Shown here: positions 8,004 to 16,273 of the stretch, piece by piece | Layout of the letters: every line of letters starts with the position of its first letter | Position numbering within the stretch: position 1 is the stretch's first letter | Source: CAIYRG01 sp964494505 | GTDB taxonomy: Bacteria; Pseudomonadota; Alphaproteobacteria; Micropepsales; Micropepsaceae | Reading direction: 5' to 3' | Length of the DNA stretch: 64,000 nucleotides | Assembly (NCBI GenBank): GCA_964494505.1 | Contig: CAZBRO010000003.1 | Coordinates: forward strand, 1 to 64,000 | Program-made: the position numbers and the translations under genes | Notes under the pieces: model-generated | Told to the model about the DNA's origin: nothing | Databases searched by the model: none | The model's input: the letters and a program-made list of their open reading frames with translations, nothing else

Positions 8004-10430
8004 CTAGCGGTCGGCGGGGAAGGCGAGGTCGTTGCGTCCGGCCGGCGGGACCTCTGTGCGGAAGGTGTAACGCTCGCCGGTATCGCCGTTCTGGAACACG
8101 AAGGTTTCGGTGTTCTGGCGGCCGGCGCGCTGATCCGGCGGCGGTGGAGGAGGCGGAGCCATCGCCGGCACCGTCACGTTCGGCCGCGCCGGCGGAGGCA
8201 ATTGCTCGGGCTGCGTCGAGGCCATGGACGGGGCCACCGGCATCGGCGGCATCTGGTCGCCCGGGTCATCCATGTCCATGGAATAACGCTTGTCACCTTC
8301 TTCGGGAAAAAAACGCTGGCCATCCTCCTCGGTAGCCGGCCGTCCGGTTTGCGCAGATGAGCTGGCGCCGCCACCGAACAGGCGGTTGAAGAAGCTGCCG
8401 ATCCCGTTCAGCCCTTCGTCCACGCCGCGCTGGATGGCGTTGTCGCCATCCGATCCCGTTGCGGCAATATCCACGCCCTCAACCGGAGGCGGCGGGTCGG
8501 CGCGCGGCAGCCGCGTGGGCGGCACGTTCTTCAGCGCGGTGCGCATGAAGCCGCTCCAGATTTGCGCCGACAGCGTTCCTCCCGTCACTTTCTTCATCGG
8601 CGAGTAATCGTCATTGCCGACCCAAACGCCGGCGATGAGCTGAGGCGAGAAGCCGACGAACCATGCGTCGCGATAATCCTCACTGGTCCCGGTCTTGCCT
8701 GCGACTTCGTGACCGGGAACGGCGGCCGCGGTGCCCGTGCCGCTCTGCACCACCTCGTACATCATGGCGTTCATCAGGAGGGCGTTCTTCTCATCGAGCA
8801 CGCGGGCAGGCTGCGGCGCCCGACGCCGATAGAGAAACGAACCGTTCGGCGATTGCACCGCGATAACCATGTAAGGCCGGACGCGGTTTCCGAGCGTGGC
8901 GAAGCTCGCATAGGCCGCGGTCAGCTCCAGCGGGGTCACGTCCGAGGTGCCGAGCGCGAGCGAAGGAACCGGATCGAGCTTCGACTGGATGCCGAGCCTT
9001 TGCGCGACGGCGACCACGCGCGGCATGCCGACCTCTTGTCCGAGTTCGATTGCAATGGTGTTGATTGATCGCGCGAAAGCCTGGTGCAAGGTCACCGGGC
9101 CGACATGGTCTTCGGTGTAATTCTCCGGCGCCCAATTCTTGATCGCGATGGGCTGGTCCACGCGGACGGTCGACGGCGTCAGTCCCTGCTCCAGGGCGGC
9201 GAGATACACGAAAGGCTTGAAGGCCGAGCCCGGCTGGCGATGGGCCTTGGTGGCGCGGTTGAACGTGCTTTCGGCGTAATCGCGTCCGCCGATCAGGGCG
9301 CGCACCGCGCCATCGGGCTCCATCGCGACGAGTGCCGCCTGCCCCGCCTTGGCCGTGCGCGCCGCGCGGCGGCCAAGCACGGAGGCGATCTCGGTGCGGG
9401 CCGCTTCCTGCAGCGACGGGTCCATGGTGGTGGTGACGGTGAGATCGCCGTCCGTCGAGGGAACGAGGGCGCGCACTTCGTCTGCGGCCGCGTCCAGGAA
9501 GTAATCGCGGGCGAGATTCTGCGTCGGGTCCATGATGGTCGCCGGTCTGGCGCGCGCGGCCTCGGCCTGGGCTTTGGTGATTGCGCCGCTTCCGACCATG
9601 GCGGCCAGCACCTGTCCCGCGCGCGTCTGGGCGGCCGCGAGATCGCGCCGCGGCGAAAACGCGGAGGGCGCGCTGGTTAGGGCGGCGAGCATCGCGGCCT
9701 CCGAAAGGGTCGCTTCCCGCGCCGATTTGCCGAAATAGATGCGCGCGGCGCCATCCACGCCATAGGCGCCGGAGCCGAGATAGATGCGGTTGAGATAGAG
9801 TTCGAGGATCTGGTCCTTCGAGAGCCTGCTCTCCAGCGCAAAGGCGCCTGCGAGTTCACGCAGCTTGCGCCAGAAGGTGCGGTCGGGCGACAGCAGCACG
9901 ATCTTCACCACCTGCTGCGTGATGGTGGAGCCCCCCTGCACGATATGGCCGGCCTTGAAATCGGCCATCGCTGCGCGCAAGAGCCCGGCCGGGTCGACGC
10001 CGTGATGGCTGTAGAATTTGCGATCCTCCATGGCGAGGAAGGCGGCCGGCAGATAGGCCGGCATCTCGGCGAGCTTGAGCCTGTCCCCGACGAAGGCGCC
10101 GCGCACTCCGACCATGTCGCCCTGCTCGTCCTTGAAGGTGAGAGCGCCGGGGCGGTTGAGCGCATAAAGGTCGGCGCGGGCGGGAATCGCAGGCGCGATC
10201 AGGAAGCCCGCGACTACGAGCAGCACGAGCCCGGCCGCCATCATTCCGGCCGCGCCGCCAAGGATGAGAAGCGGCAGCCTGAACCTGCGCGGCCAGTTGC
10301 CCGGCCATTCGAGCCCGTTCACATAGTCGCGAAACCGGACGCGAGCGCGCGAGAGGCGGTTCCTGAACCCGCCTTCGTCTTCTTCGTTTTCGCTCTGGCC
10401 GGTCTTGAAAGCGGGACGCTCGTCGCCCAT
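8004..10430 (-). CDS. class A penicillin-binding protein (glycosyltransferase-transpeptidase)
   Basis: Bifunctional peptidoglycan polymerase of the PBP1a/PBP1b class. Numbering from ATG 10430 (808 aa): cytoplasmic acidic N-terminus, one membrane anchor (about 52-82), GT51 domain with catalytic E135 in MEDRKFYSHHGVD and GGSTITQQ (166-173), then the transpeptidase with SAFK (S402, K405), SIN (455-457) and KTGT (579-582). The last 150 residues are proline-rich and low-complexity with no clear domain. The ATG has GGAG upstream; an earlier GTG at 10457 would add nine residues. It probably acts at the inner membrane in septal or lateral wall growth. Stand-alone gene. Confidence 0.93.
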   Translation of the reverse strand: MGDERPAFKTGQSENEEDEGGFRNRLSRARVRFRDYVNGLEWPGNWPRRFRLPLLILGGAAGMMAAGLVLLVVAGFLIAPAIPARADLYALNRPGALTFKDEQGDMVGVRGAFVGDRLKLAEMPAYLPAAFLAMEDRKFYSHHGVDPAGLLRAAMADFKAGHIVQGGSTITQQVVKIVLLSPDRTFWRKLRELAGAFALESRLSKDQILELYLNRIYLGSGAYGVDGAARIYFGKSAREATLSEAAMLAALTSAPSAFSPRRDLAAAQTRAGQVLAAMVGSGAITKAQAEAARARPATIMDPTQNLARDYFLDAAADEVRALVPSTDGDLTVTTTMDPSLQEAARTEIASVLGRRAARTAKAGQAALVAMEPDGAVRALIGGRDYAESTFNRATKAHRQPGSAFKPFVYLAALEQGLTPSTVRVDQPIAIKNWAPENYTEDHVGPVTLHQAFARSINTIAIELGQEVGMPRVVAVAQRLGIQSKLDPVPSLALGTSDVTPLELTAAYASFATLGNRVRPYMVIAVQSPNGSFLYRRRAPQPARVLDEKNALLMNAMMYEVVQSGTGTAAAVPGHEVAGKTGTSEDYRDAWFVGFSPQLIAGVWVGNDDYSPMKKVTGGTLSAQIWSGFMRTALKNVPPTRLPRADPPPPVEGVDIAATGSDGDNAIQRGVDEGLNGIGSFFNRLFGGGASSSAQTGRPATEEDGQRFFPEEGDKRYSMDMDDPGDQMPPMPVAPSMASTQPEQLPPPARPNVTVPAMAPPPPPPPDQRAGRQNTETFVFQNGDTGERYTFRTEVPPAGRNDLAFPADR

Positions 10431-10457
10431 TTCGGGTCTATCTCCGAAACCATGCAC

Positions 10458-10649
10458 GAGACGAAACGCGTGAGAGCGGCCAGCGCTACTGCTGCTCTGG
10501 AACTATTTACCGGACTGAAATAGCAACGAAATCCGCGCTCACGCATTGATGCGGGATCAGTCGTCCCGCGCGTGAGATTGCGGCCGGATTGAGGCGCGCG
10601 CGGAAGCGGGTTTGCAGACCCATCTCGAAAAAGCGAAACGCAGCGTCTT
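10458..10649. other. intergenic: PBP promoter side and the left flank of the insertion element
   Basis: No gene is seen. A nested inverted repeat lies at 10538-10576: CTCACGC and GCGTGAG as the outer arms, GCGGGA and TCCCGC as the inner arms around TCAGTCG. It could be a cruciform operator or a terminator-like hairpin without a T tract. If the insertion element at 10650-14353 is removed, this stretch joins directly to the GTA small-terminase gene, so it probably contained the original GTA control region. Confidence 0.5.
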
Positions 10650-10666
10650 GGTACTGTCCGAATTAG
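10642..10666 (+). repeat. left target duplication and terminal inverted repeat of the insertion element
   Basis: AGCGTCTT at 10642-10649 is repeated exactly at 14354-14361 and is the target-site duplication. The element then begins GGTACTGTCCGAATTAG (10650-10666), which matches the reverse complement of the right end at 15 of 17 positions. Further TTAGGACA copies follow at 10663 and 10685 and may be transposase binding sites. Confidence 0.88.
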
Positions 10667-10770
10667 GACAACCGATTGGGGGAATTAGGACACTCATACG
10701 GCCTACAACCGGGACTCGAATAACGGCAGTTACTCGCCTAGGCTTGTCGCCTTTCCTGGGGAGGGCGACC

Positions 10771-11085
10771 ATGCCGAAAACTGCAAATCGAGTGACGGAA
10801 AACGAAGTGGCATTCGCGATTGTGCAAATTGCCAAAACTGCGCCGAATGGTGTTGTGAGTTTTGCTCGATGCAAGAGAGAAATACCGGGCCATTTGAAAT
10901 TATCGGCTGCCGATCGCGTGGTATCCAAGACGCGACCAAATGAAGAAATGTGGGAACAGCAGATCAGGAATATTAAATCGCACCACGCGGACGCGGGAAA
11001 TTACATCTGCGAGGGCTACCTAACCCACGTGCCAAGAGTGGGCTACGAAGTCACGGACTCCGGTAAGCAGCGCAAGCATCCTTAA
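10771..11085 (+). CDS. hypothetical passenger protein of the insertion element
   Basis: 104 residues from ATG 10771, with GGGGAGGG just upstream. An open frame extends further left across the element end, but that would place the terminal repeat inside a protein. The product begins MPKTANRVTENEVAFAIVQ, followed by a helix-turn-like stretch (APNGVVSFARCKREIP) and SAADRVVSKTRPNEEMWEQQIRNI; the pattern of two helices and a basic loop suggests a small winged-helix DNA-binding protein. No family recognised with confidence. It converges on the methyltransferase-like gene with a 4-bp overlap. Confidence 0.6.
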   Translation: MPKTANRVTENEVAFAIVQIAKTAPNGVVSFARCKREIPGHLKLSAADRVVSKTRPNEEMWEQQIRNIKSHHADAGNYICEGYLTHVPRVGYEVTDSGKQRKHP

Positions 11086-11678
11086 GCATAGCGGGCCTTA
11101 TAGCCGGGCTTGAACCATTTCAGCTCAGTCCCGCTCGGCGCGTCCTTATCCCACACGAACCACGCGTAAGCGGTCGTGCCCGATCCCGCTTGCGTTGCGC
11201 CCTTCATGTAGAAGGTGATCCGCTCGCTGAACACCCATACGCGGGAGGGCGGAATGCGTGAAAAGATTGTGTTTGCTCGATTGGCCCCCTCAAGGAAGGC
11301 TAGCCTCAGTAGGAGAGCGAATTTGTGGTTGGCGAGCTTCACGCCATTCGCAACAAAACCTTCAGCGGCGTTATAGGGCGGATTTGTGATGATGTTGTCG
11401 GCCCGCCGCGCGGCCTTCAGGAAATCGACCCCAGGCTCACCATAGCCGCGCTCGTACAGATCAGTGCTGGGAACCGCGCAGCCCGTTTCCTCCAGGACCT
11501 TGGACATTGTGCCGTCACCGCACGCGCACTCCCAAATGTCCCCGGAGAGCTTTTCATTGTCGATCAGCGCGAACGTCGCCCAGCGCGGGGTGGGGAAAAA
11601 GTCGGGGCCGCCCAGATCGGCATTGCGCTTGAGCGTTGGCTTGAACCCGCCATTCAAATTGTATGTGGCGTCCGGCAT
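11082..11678 (-). CDS. DNA adenine methyltransferase-like passenger protein
   Basis: 198 residues. Motif I is ECACGDG (50-56), a variant of the SAM-binding D/ExFxGxG, and the catalytic motif IV is NPPY (99-102), which belongs to amino-group (N6-adenine) methyltransferases. The N-terminal FFPTPRWATFALID is typical of phage-type enzymes of this sort. No target-recognition domain is obvious, so it may be a minimal or orphan enzyme. It is encoded just downstream of the transposase gene on the same strand, inside the insertion element. Whether it modifies the element ends or host DNA is unknown. Confidence 0.72.
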   Translation of the reverse strand: MPDATYNLNGGFKPTLKRNADLGGPDFFPTPRWATFALIDNEKLSGDIWECACGDGTMSKVLEETGCAVPSTDLYERGYGEPGVDFLKAARRADNIITNPPYNAAEGFVANGVKLANHKFALLLRLAFLEGANRANTIFSRIPPSRVWVFSERITFYMKGATQAGSGTTAYAWFVWDKDAPSGTELKWFKPGYKARYA

Positions 11679-11747
11679 GATGATTCTCCTTTTGGAGAAC
11701 TTTAACCGGACTTGGAGTCCAGGGTGCGTGTCGTCACTGGGGGTGAG

Positions 11748-12650
11748 TCACTTTGACTCACCCCTCCCACCGTCGATTACCGTGAAACGTCCCACCTTGC
11801 GGCCCTGAACCTGAGGCGTCGCGCCCGTGAAGGCCGCTTCGACCAATTCGCCGATCGTCCAGATGTGATCCGTGACGCCAAGCTGCATCGCGGGCGTGAC
11901 GCGCAAGGCTTCGTGCACGCGGCACAGATTGTAATGAGCGGCATAGAGCGCGACCGCCGCGCAATGGTTCAAGTAGTTCTTGCTGAAGCCGTTGGTAAGC
12001 CGCGTGAAGCGGCGCTGCTGCATCCGGAGTGTTAGGTTCTGGCGCTCGACGTAGGACGTGCTGACATGCGCGGGACGGCCTACTACGGCATGCTTGCTCA
12101 CGCCTACTACTACGCCGGGGCTGTAGCGGCGGGACGCTTCAGGCGTGCCGTTTACCGCGTAGTGCTTTTCGATCACGCCGAACTGGCATTGATCGCCAAA
12201 CGCCATGGAGACGGCCCAGGGATAGGCAGGGAAGCCGTCCGCAGAGATTTCCGGGGCACCCACCACGCGGCGGCGAAGATCGGTCGCGAATAGCTCTGTG
12301 TTCGCCCGCGTGCGCTTGCCGGTGCGATAGGTGATGATCGCTTTGGCCGAACCCGCAAGCGCGATGAACGTGTACTGGTCGCCCACCATGTCGTCATCGT
12401 CGGGCGTGACCTTGCGCTGCTTCTTGCCGACGTAGGACCAAATTTCGTCCAGTTCGATCCGGCTGACCTGCAGATCGCGCATCATGGTGTGGTGCAGCTT
12501 GGCGCACCCTTCGCCGACGCGGACGGCTAGGCGCGTGATGGTGTCGCGATGCACACCGGTAAGACGTTCGGTCGCGCGGATGCTGCATCCTTCCGCCAGC
12601 GCGGCAATGATCTGGGCTTGCTTATCGTGGGAGAGAATGTTCACGGCCAA
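11748..12650 (-). CDS. DDE transposase (IS1/IS1595-like)
   Basis: 300 residues. The N-terminal helix-turn-helix (about 11-48, with GCSIRATERLTGVHRDTITR) would bind the terminal repeats. The catalytic triad candidates are D68 in ELDEIWSYVGKK, D138 in SADGFPAYP and E202 in SYVERQNLTLRM. The downstream RRFTRLTNGFSK and HYNLCRVHEALRVTPAM are shared with a widespread family usually labelled IS1-family transposase. The gene is complete with no frameshift, so the element may be active. It is the only recombinase in the element; no resolvase or second frame is seen. Confidence 0.9.
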   Translation of the reverse strand: MAVNILSHDKQAQIIAALAEGCSIRATERLTGVHRDTITRLAVRVGEGCAKLHHTMMRDLQVSRIELDEIWSYVGKKQRKVTPDDDDMVGDQYTFIALAGSAKAIITYRTGKRTRANTELFATDLRRRVVGAPEISADGFPAYPWAVSMAFGDQCQFGVIEKHYAVNGTPEASRRYSPGVVVGVSKHAVVGRPAHVSTSYVERQNLTLRMQQRRFTRLTNGFSKNYLNHCAAVALYAAHYNLCRVHEALRVTPAMQLGVTDHIWTIGELVEAAFTGATPQVQGRKVGRFTVIDGGRGESK

Positions 12651-13113
12651 TGCCCCTCGAATTGAAGGGATGGCCCGCGTGCGCTATATTGTGCGTTGCG
12701 GTCATAGCTCGGGGGCCAAATCCCTGGGTTTTGATCCGGGGCCGGAGCTGTTAGCGCAGCGACGGTCCCACCTGATTTCTGGTTCACCGGCCAGGATTCG
12801 GACCTGGATATCCCGACTGTAAGGGAGGGCGTCCTACCGTTAGACGACCGGTGATCAGAGAGCCGATTAAGGGCCGCTACCTTTTCCTTCGTGGGGAGCC
12901 GGGTAGCGGCCCTTCCTATTTGTCCTCGCCCCGGTGCCGGTCGCTCTCAGCCGGGGCTCGCGACTCTTCTGAACATGGCCGATTTCCTTAACCCGCACCG
13001 TCACTATAAACCTACCTTCCCTGCCGTCAAACATTTTATCGCATATATGCGCATATTTCTCTTGCAGATCGGAGTGGCTCGTGAGACAGATATGAGCGAA
13101 AGGGAGATCGCCC
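12651..13113. other. non-coding middle of the insertion element
   Basis: This stretch contains the tRNA-like gene (12780-12854) and, left of it, an imperfect structured region at about 12700-12770 with an AGCTC/GAGCT stem enclosing CCCTGG/CCGGGG. Right of the tRNA-like gene I see no convincing gene up to the ATG at 13114; a repeated ATATGCGCATAT-like palindrome sits near 13043. It presumably also carries the divergent promoters of the transposase and the 13114 gene. Confidence 0.5.
12780..12854 (-). tRNA. tRNA-like gene, anticodon uncertain (UUA or UAC)
   Basis: 75 nt including an encoded CCA. Acceptor TCACCGG pairs with CCGGTGA, the D arm is GTCT/GGAC with a GG-containing loop starting at A14, and the T arm CCAGG/CCTGG encloses TCCGAAT, with C instead of the usual T55. 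The anticodon arm is poor: by standard numbering the stem CCCTC/GTCGG has two mismatches, C replaces the invariant U33 and the triplet would be UUA. Shifting by one gives UAC (Val) with two mismatches. It is either a decayed tRNA or one with unusual folding. It lies between passenger genes in the insertion element. Confidence 0.6.
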
Positions 13114-14136
13114 ATGTCTGATACCATTTCGAAAGCCGTGACCGGCGTTCCGGTGCCGCAGAAGAAGCCTCGGCAGGGCCGTAGTCCGGCCTTTCCTTGG
13201 ATACCCGTTCAGAAGGCGCTGGAGCGCGCTGAGGCGTTCCGCATAGCGGAAGGGGGGCGGCCAAAGCATTTCTCGCCGACCACCTCAGCGTGCGTTGCCT
13301 GGGCTATGGGGCCGAAAACCGGGCCTGCGCTTCAAACCATCGCCGCCCTCGGGCACTATGGCCTGTTTGAGTTTGAAGGTGCTGGTGATCAGCGTAAGGT
13401 TCGCCTTACAGAACTGGCGCTAAATATCCTGCTAGACAAGCAGCCCATTTCCGCCGAGCGGGACGCGCTAATTGCCCAAGCGGCTTTGAAGCCCACAATT
13501 CACGCTGAACTCTGGCAGAAGTGGCAGGACGCCCTTCCGTCCGATCCGACATTCGAGACCTTTTTGGTTCGCGATAAAGGGTTCAGTGAGGGCGGAGCCA
13601 GGGACTTAATCTCTGAATACAAGGAGACGATAAAGTTTGCAAAACTGGCGCAAGCTGGCATTATACCTTCCACGAACCCAGTGACAGAAAAGGTAGGAAC
13701 GCCCAAAGAGACTGAAAACCAGGTCGCCGATGTTGGCGATCTCGTTCAGGTGGAAATCGGCGGCGTTCTACAGTTTGAGAAGCCTGTCCGGATTCGCGCA
13801 ATTCAAGATCGCGACGGCCAAAAGTGGGCCTTCGTCGATGGAAGCGAGACGGGTATTCAGATGGAACATGTGACAGTGGCGCAGAAGGGTGCGGTGGCAG
13901 CAGCAGGCGGGGCGGCTAAACAGGCCGCCAATCCGCCACTTTTGGCGCTTGAAGAGACGCCGGTTCGTGCCGGAACCCGGAAAGAGGTATTCGCTCTTGA
14001 GGAGGGCGATGTGGTTTTGACTTTCCCGGACAACCTCTCGGCTGCGAGCTTTGAGGATTTAGACGGTTACCTGAAAGTCTTCATTTCGAAGATGCGTCGC
14101 CGGGCGGGCGTGCCGGAACCACAGAAGAAGAACTAA
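13114..14136 (+). CDS. hypothetical passenger protein, winged-helix-like N-terminus
   Basis: 340 residues, start supported by GAAAGGGAG shortly upstream. The N-terminal half resembles proteins with a winged-helix module that senses a cellular partner (ALQTIAALGHYGLFEFEG, then GDQRKVRLTELALNILL), a DUF5343-like arrangement. The middle is a linker, followed by GDLVQVEIGGVLQFEKPVRIRAI, a small beta-barrel-like segment. The end, ALEEGDVVLTFPDNLSAASFEDL, is a pattern seen in other proteins with this N-terminal module. The function is unknown; presence inside the element suggests a regulatory or defence-like accessory role, which is inference. Confidence 0.65.
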   Translation: MSDTISKAVTGVPVPQKKPRQGRSPAFPWIPVQKALERAEAFRIAEGGRPKHFSPTTSACVAWAMGPKTGPALQTIAALGHYGLFEFEGAGDQRKVRLTELALNILLDKQPISAERDALIAQAALKPTIHAELWQKWQDALPSDPTFETFLVRDKGFSEGGARDLISEYKETIKFAKLAQAGIIPSTNPVTEKVGTPKETENQVADVGDLVQVEIGGVLQFEKPVRIRAIQDRDGQKWAFVDGSETGIQMEHVTVAQKGAVAAAGGAAKQAANPPLLALEETPVRAGTRKEVFALEEGDVVLTFPDNLSAASFEDLDGYLKVFISKMRRRAGVPEPQKKN

Positions 14137-14377
14137 ATGCGGCGCGGCGCACAGAGATGTGGCCGCCGCCAGCAGACTTGTCCGCCTCGGGATCATTTCC
14201 CTTCGTCATGTGCTCGTGCCAGCTCATGCGGCATTTCCAGATCACGCCTTTGACTTTCATCGCTCGCTCCACCGGTCAAACGGACCACGTTTAGCGAACT
14301 AGGACACTCTGTAAATCAGCTTAGGACACTGCAGGGCTAATTAGGACAGCACCAGCGTCTTGAAGCGCAGCGCTGTC
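14137..14377. repeat. right end of the insertion element: subterminal repeats, inverted repeat and duplication
   Basis: Three direct copies of (C/T)TAGGACA occur at 14299, 14321 and 14341. The terminal inverted repeat occupies 14337-14353 (ending GGACAGCACC), followed by the AGCGTCTT duplication at 14354-14361. Only 16 bp then remain to the ATG of the GTA small-terminase gene, and no Shine-Dalgarno sequence is visible there. Confidence 0.8.
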
Positions 14378-14794
14378 ATGACCAAGTCAACCACATCCAC
14401 GAAATCGCGACCGAAGATCGAACCCGCCGCCGATGAGGCGCCGCGGCGCCCGAGCGTCGTGGCCGAACTCTTGGCCGGCGGTGCGCCGCTTCCGGACGAA
14501 TGGGAAGTCGAGGCCCTCCGCCGCATCCTGAAATGGCAAATCGAGCAGATTGAGATGGAACCGACGATGAGCGAAACCACCGAGAAACGGCGCGCGCGCG
14601 ACGCACGCATCATGGCCGAACTTGCGCGCACGCTGGACGAAGTCGACGCCGTGAAGGCGCGCCGCGAGAAAAAGGGCAAGAAGACAGAAACGCGCGATGA
14701 ACGAGCGATCAAAGAAAATTTTGTCCGCAAGCTCGATCAACTCCTTGCCGCAAGAGACGAGGGGTCTGCTGCTCCGGGACCTCGGCCCGGATGA
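14378..14794 (+). CDS. GTA small terminase-like protein (orfg1)
   Basis: 138 residues from ATG 14378. Position directly before the large terminase, a basic N-terminus (MTKSTTSTKSRPKIEPA), and a long helical charged region (RILKWQIEQIEMEP, then EKRRARDARIMAELARTLDEVDAVKARREKK) fit a small DNA-recognition subunit of the packaging motor. Sequence similarity to RcGTA g1 is not something I can measure. The frame is open back through the insertion boundary: without the element it would read on from TTG at 10612, so the N-terminus may have been cut. It overlaps the terL start by 98 bp, unusual but compatible with coupling. Confidence 0.65.
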   Translation: MTKSTTSTKSRPKIEPAADEAPRRPSVVAELLAGGAPLPDEWEVEALRRILKWQIEQIEMEPTMSETTEKRRARDARIMAELARTLDEVDAVKARREKKGKKTETRDERAIKENFVRKLDQLLAARDEGSAAPGPRPG

Positions 14795-16001
14795 GGCCGA
14801 AGCGCTCGATTGCGACTGGCCGTTCTGGGCGCGGCCTGAGCAGCTTGCGCCGGAAGGCGCGTGGCGCATCTGGCTGTTCCTGGGCGGGCGCGGTGCCGGC
14901 AAGACGCGGGCCGGCGCGGAATGGATTTGCGAAGGCGCCCGCTGCGGCGCGATGCGCCGCGTTGCGCTGGTGGGCGCAACCTATGCCGATGTCCGCGACG
15001 TGATGATCGCAGGCGATTCCGGACTGCTGCGCTGCGGAGCGGCCGATGGCGTGCGCCATGAGCCCTCGAAGCGGCAATTGCATTGGCCCAACGGCGCAAT
15101 GGCGCAGGCCTTTACGGCGGAAGAGCCGGACGGTTTGCGCGGGCATCAATTCGACGGCGCTTGGTGCGATGAGCTGTGTAAATGGCAGGAACCGCAGAAG
15201 ACGCTCGACATGCTGCTGATGGCGTTGCGCGTTGGCGAGGCTCCGCGCGCCGTTATCACCACGACGCCGCGCAATCTGGCGGCGTTCAAGGCTCTGCTGG
15301 CAAACGAAGGCGTCGCGGTGACGCGCGCCGGCACGTTTGCCAACGCGGCCAATCTGGCGCCCGCCTTTCTGGAACAGATGCGCCGCCAATATGCGGGCAC
15401 GCGGCTCGGCCGGCAGGAATTGGACGCCGAGCTGATAGAGGACAATGACGGAGCGCTCTGGCGGCGCGATTGGATCGAGCGCGCGCGCGTGCGCGGCTGG
15501 CCGGAACTCCGCCGCGTGGTGGTGGCGGTCGACCCGCCGGTCTCGGTGGGCGAGGACGCCGACGAATGCGGCATCGTGGTGGCGGGCGTGAGCGAAGTGG
15601 GCGAGGGTTACGTGCTGGCGGATCGATCCGCACACGGACTTTCGCCGCTTGCGTGGGCGCGGACTGCGGCGGAGGCCTATGAAGCCTTCTCCGCCGATGC
15701 CATCGTGGCCGAAGCCAATCAGGGCGGAGCCATGGTCGGGGAAGTGATCCGGCAGGCGGCGCCCGATGCGGTTGTGCGGCTCGTGCATGCGCGGCGCGAC
15801 AAGGTTACGCGCAGCAGCCCGGCGGCCGCTTTGTACGAACGCGGGCTGGTGCATCACGCCGGGATTTTCCCGGCGCTGGAAGATCAGCTTTGTCAATATG
15901 ACGGCACCGGCGCGAGTCCGGACCGCATGGATGCCCTGGTCTGGGCGCTGGCCGATCTCTTTCCCGGCACGAGCGCCAAACCGCGCGTGCGCGCGATTTA
16001 A
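14697..16001 (+). CDS. terminase large subunit (GTA orfg2)
   Basis: Headful DNA-packaging motor. N-terminal ATPase with Walker A GGRGAGKT (63-70) and Walker B at WCDEL with D158 and E159; coupling motif TTTPRN. C-terminal RNase H-like nuclease with acidic D279 in VAVDPP and D412 in RMDALVWAL. The 434-residue length matches terminases of GTAs and their phage relatives. The wording FLGGRGAGKTRAGAEW is typical of the RcGTA g2 group. A start inside the small-terminase gene is retained because the residues before LLLRDLGPDEAEAL look coding; an internal start cannot be excluded. Confidence 0.92.
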   Translation: MNERSKKILSASSINSLPQETRGLLLRDLGPDEAEALDCDWPFWARPEQLAPEGAWRIWLFLGGRGAGKTRAGAEWICEGARCGAMRRVALVGATYADVRDVMIAGDSGLLRCGAADGVRHEPSKRQLHWPNGAMAQAFTAEEPDGLRGHQFDGAWCDELCKWQEPQKTLDMLLMALRVGEAPRAVITTTPRNLAAFKALLANEGVAVTRAGTFANAANLAPAFLEQMRRQYAGTRLGRQELDAELIEDNDGALWRRDWIERARVRGWPELRRVVVAVDPPVSVGEDADECGIVVAGVSEVGEGYVLADRSAHGLSPLAWARTAAEAYEAFSADAIVAEANQGGAMVGEVIRQAAPDAVVRLVHARRDKVTRSSPAAALYERGLVHHAGIFPALEDQLCQYDGTGASPDRMDALVWALADLFPGTSAKPRVRAI

Positions 16002-16273
16002 CAACGCCTTCATTTACACAATCACAAGCGCGTGAACGCTGCAACTGCAACTCTTGCCGTGACCCATAACTCCGCGCGGCGCGTACTCGAAGACATTCGC
16101 GATTCGAGATGGCCACCACAATATTTGCATGCCGGGATGACGCTCTTTAATCTCGATGACGGTACATTCAAGCCAACCTAAGTCGCTGGCCACCGGTTTA
16201 TGCTTTCCCTATCAAACCCGAGGGTTGGCCCTGGTGCTCACTCCGGCAAGAGCGGCAGCCGTTAGGGAATACG

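Larger units (their letters stand above)
10650..14353. mobile_element. 3,704-bp insertion element with passenger genes (IS1/IS1595-like)
   Basis: Delimited by 17-bp terminal inverted repeats (GGTACTGTCC.. and GGTGCTGTCC.. on opposite strands) and a perfect 8-bp duplication, AGCGTCTT. It holds one DDE transposase (11748-12650), a short basic protein, a methyltransferase-like protein, a 340-residue hypothetical and a tRNA-like gene. An 8-bp duplication and large size with passengers suit the ISNha5-type branch of the IS1595 family as I recall it, but family placement needs a database. The intact ends and duplication suggest a fairly recent insertion. It lies between the PBP gene and the GTA cluster. 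Confidence 0.88.

Noticed and set aside
10612..10770. upstream extension of the 10771 gene to TTG at 10612
   Set aside because: It would run through the terminal inverted repeat and target duplication. The ATG at 10771 has a good ribosome site. The upstream frame more probably belongs to the disrupted GTA g1 gene.
12700..12770. possible second tRNA-like structure beside the tRNA-like gene
   Set aside because: Stems such as AGCTC/GAGCT and CCCTGG/CCGGGG exist, but no cloverleaf with a proper T loop and acceptor could be drawn on either strand.
12867..13127. 86-residue minus-strand frame between the tRNA-like gene and 13114
   Set aside because: It overlaps the start of the 13114 gene and lacks a ribosome site or recognisable features.
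14081..14260. small minus-strand frame at the right end of the insertion element
   Set aside because: It overlaps the 3' end of the 340-residue gene, and its second half is serine/proline-biased mirror text. A short real peptide starting at 14260 cannot be excluded but is unsupported.
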